Assembly (NCBI GenBank): GCA_038231615.1
Contig: JBBRLA010000590.1
Span: 1 to 5,545 of the forward strand
DNA: 5,545 nt
DNA from: JBBRLA01 sp038231615
GTDB taxonomy: Bacteria > Myxococcota_A > Polyangia > Palsa-1104 > JAEUJZ01
Direction: 5' to 3'
Both the position numbers and the translations under genes were made by a program. Shown one piece after another: positions 5,371 through 5,545 of this stretch (positions within the stretch are counted from its first letter, which is position 1; every line of letters starts with the position of its first letter). Under the pieces are notes generated by a model that did no database searches, was not told the DNA's origin, and worked only from the letters and a program-made list of their open reading frames with translations.

Positions 5371-5545
5371 TCACGTGCCCCGTTGGAGGGCTTTTTCTAC
5401 GAAGAGCAGCCGATCCTGGCCGAAGAAGAGCTGCGGCGGCCCGTGGTGCGGCTGCACCAGGAAAGTCGGGGCACCGAAGACCCCTTGCGCCAGGGCGCTC
5501 TGGGTGTTGTCGATGAGCGCCTGCTTCACCGCGGGGCTGCCCACC
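5371..5545 (-). CDS. DsbA-like 2-hydroxychromene-2-carboxylate isomerase family protein, C-terminal end
   Basis: The frame on the minus strand is open from the right edge to the TGA at 5371-5373 and gives 57 residues. It contains GVFGAPTFLV, the cis-proline loop segment of thioredoxin-like DsbA/kappa-class GST proteins, and then LFFGQDRLLFVEKAL, the characteristic end of 2-hydroxychromene-2-carboxylate isomerases. The preceding helix VKQALIDNTQSALAQ also fits the family. These enzymes are glutathione-dependent isomerases first known from naphthalene degradation, but many homologues are general DsbA-family proteins of unknown substrate, and the active-site region is outside the window. QPHHGPPQ between the two motifs is longer than the short turn I would expect there. 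The gene converges with the PfkB kinase, and the inverted-repeat element begins 2 nt past its stop. Confidence 0.85.
   Translation of the reverse strand, partial: VGSPAVKQALIDNTQSALAQGVFGAPTFLVQPHHGPPQLFFGQDRLLFVEKALQRGT

Noticed and set aside
5289..5516. 75-codon + strand ORF at the right end
   Set aside because: It runs through the inverted-repeat element and opposite the isomerase C-terminus, whose GVFGAPTF and FFGQDRL motifs identify the true frame.

Overview
The window is high-GC bacterial DNA (about two-thirds G+C by eye), with dense genes and strong third-position G/C bias. The gene families (RNase D with two HRDC regions, MTA phosphorylase of the DYDCW type, a PfkB sugar kinase beside it, a DsbA-like 2-hydroxychromene-2-carboxylate isomerase) suit a Gram-negative proteobacterium or myxobacterium-like organism. 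That placement is inference; no rRNA or marker gene is present.

Layout, left to right. (1) Bases 1-845, + strand: the 3' part of an unrecognised gene with an alanine/glutamine-rich helical middle and a basic, disordered tail. (2) 901-2025, - strand: a complete ribonuclease D gene, convergent with the first gene. (3) 2026-2166: a divergent intergenic region with TTGCGCAA-type palindromes. (4) 2167-2850, + strand: a small stand-alone PD-(D/E)XK nuclease-like protein, followed by a perfect 7-bp hairpin at 2871-2888. (5) 2947-3144, - strand: a small Leu/Glu/Arg-rich ORF with 9-residue repeats, perhaps the remnant of a larger gene. (6) 3257-4138, + strand: S-methyl-5'-thioadenosine phosphorylase, with a promoter-like sequence placed so that the mRNA would be almost leaderless. 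(7) 4227-5159, + strand: a PfkB-family kinase with a clear Shine-Dalgarno sequence. (8) 5209-5368: a 160-bp inverted-repeat element. (9) 5371-5545, - strand: the C-terminal end of a DsbA-like isomerase running off the right edge.

How the genes work together: MTA phosphorylase recycles the MTA by-product of polyamine and related SAM-dependent pathways to adenine and methylthioribose-1-phosphate. The adjacent kinase is plausibly in the same nucleoside/sugar salvage theme, but its substrate cannot be read from sequence. RNase D is a housekeeping 3'-5' exoribonuclease. The other genes show no clear joint pathway.

The most unusual object is the 160-bp element between the convergent kinase and isomerase genes. 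Its outer arms of about 30 nt pair almost perfectly, and its interior holds further hairpins and short direct repeats, so as a single strand it could fold into a branched structure. It may be a MITE/REP-like repeat, a bidirectional 3'-end structure or a structured RNA. No complete defence system or other novel multi-gene system is visible in this window.
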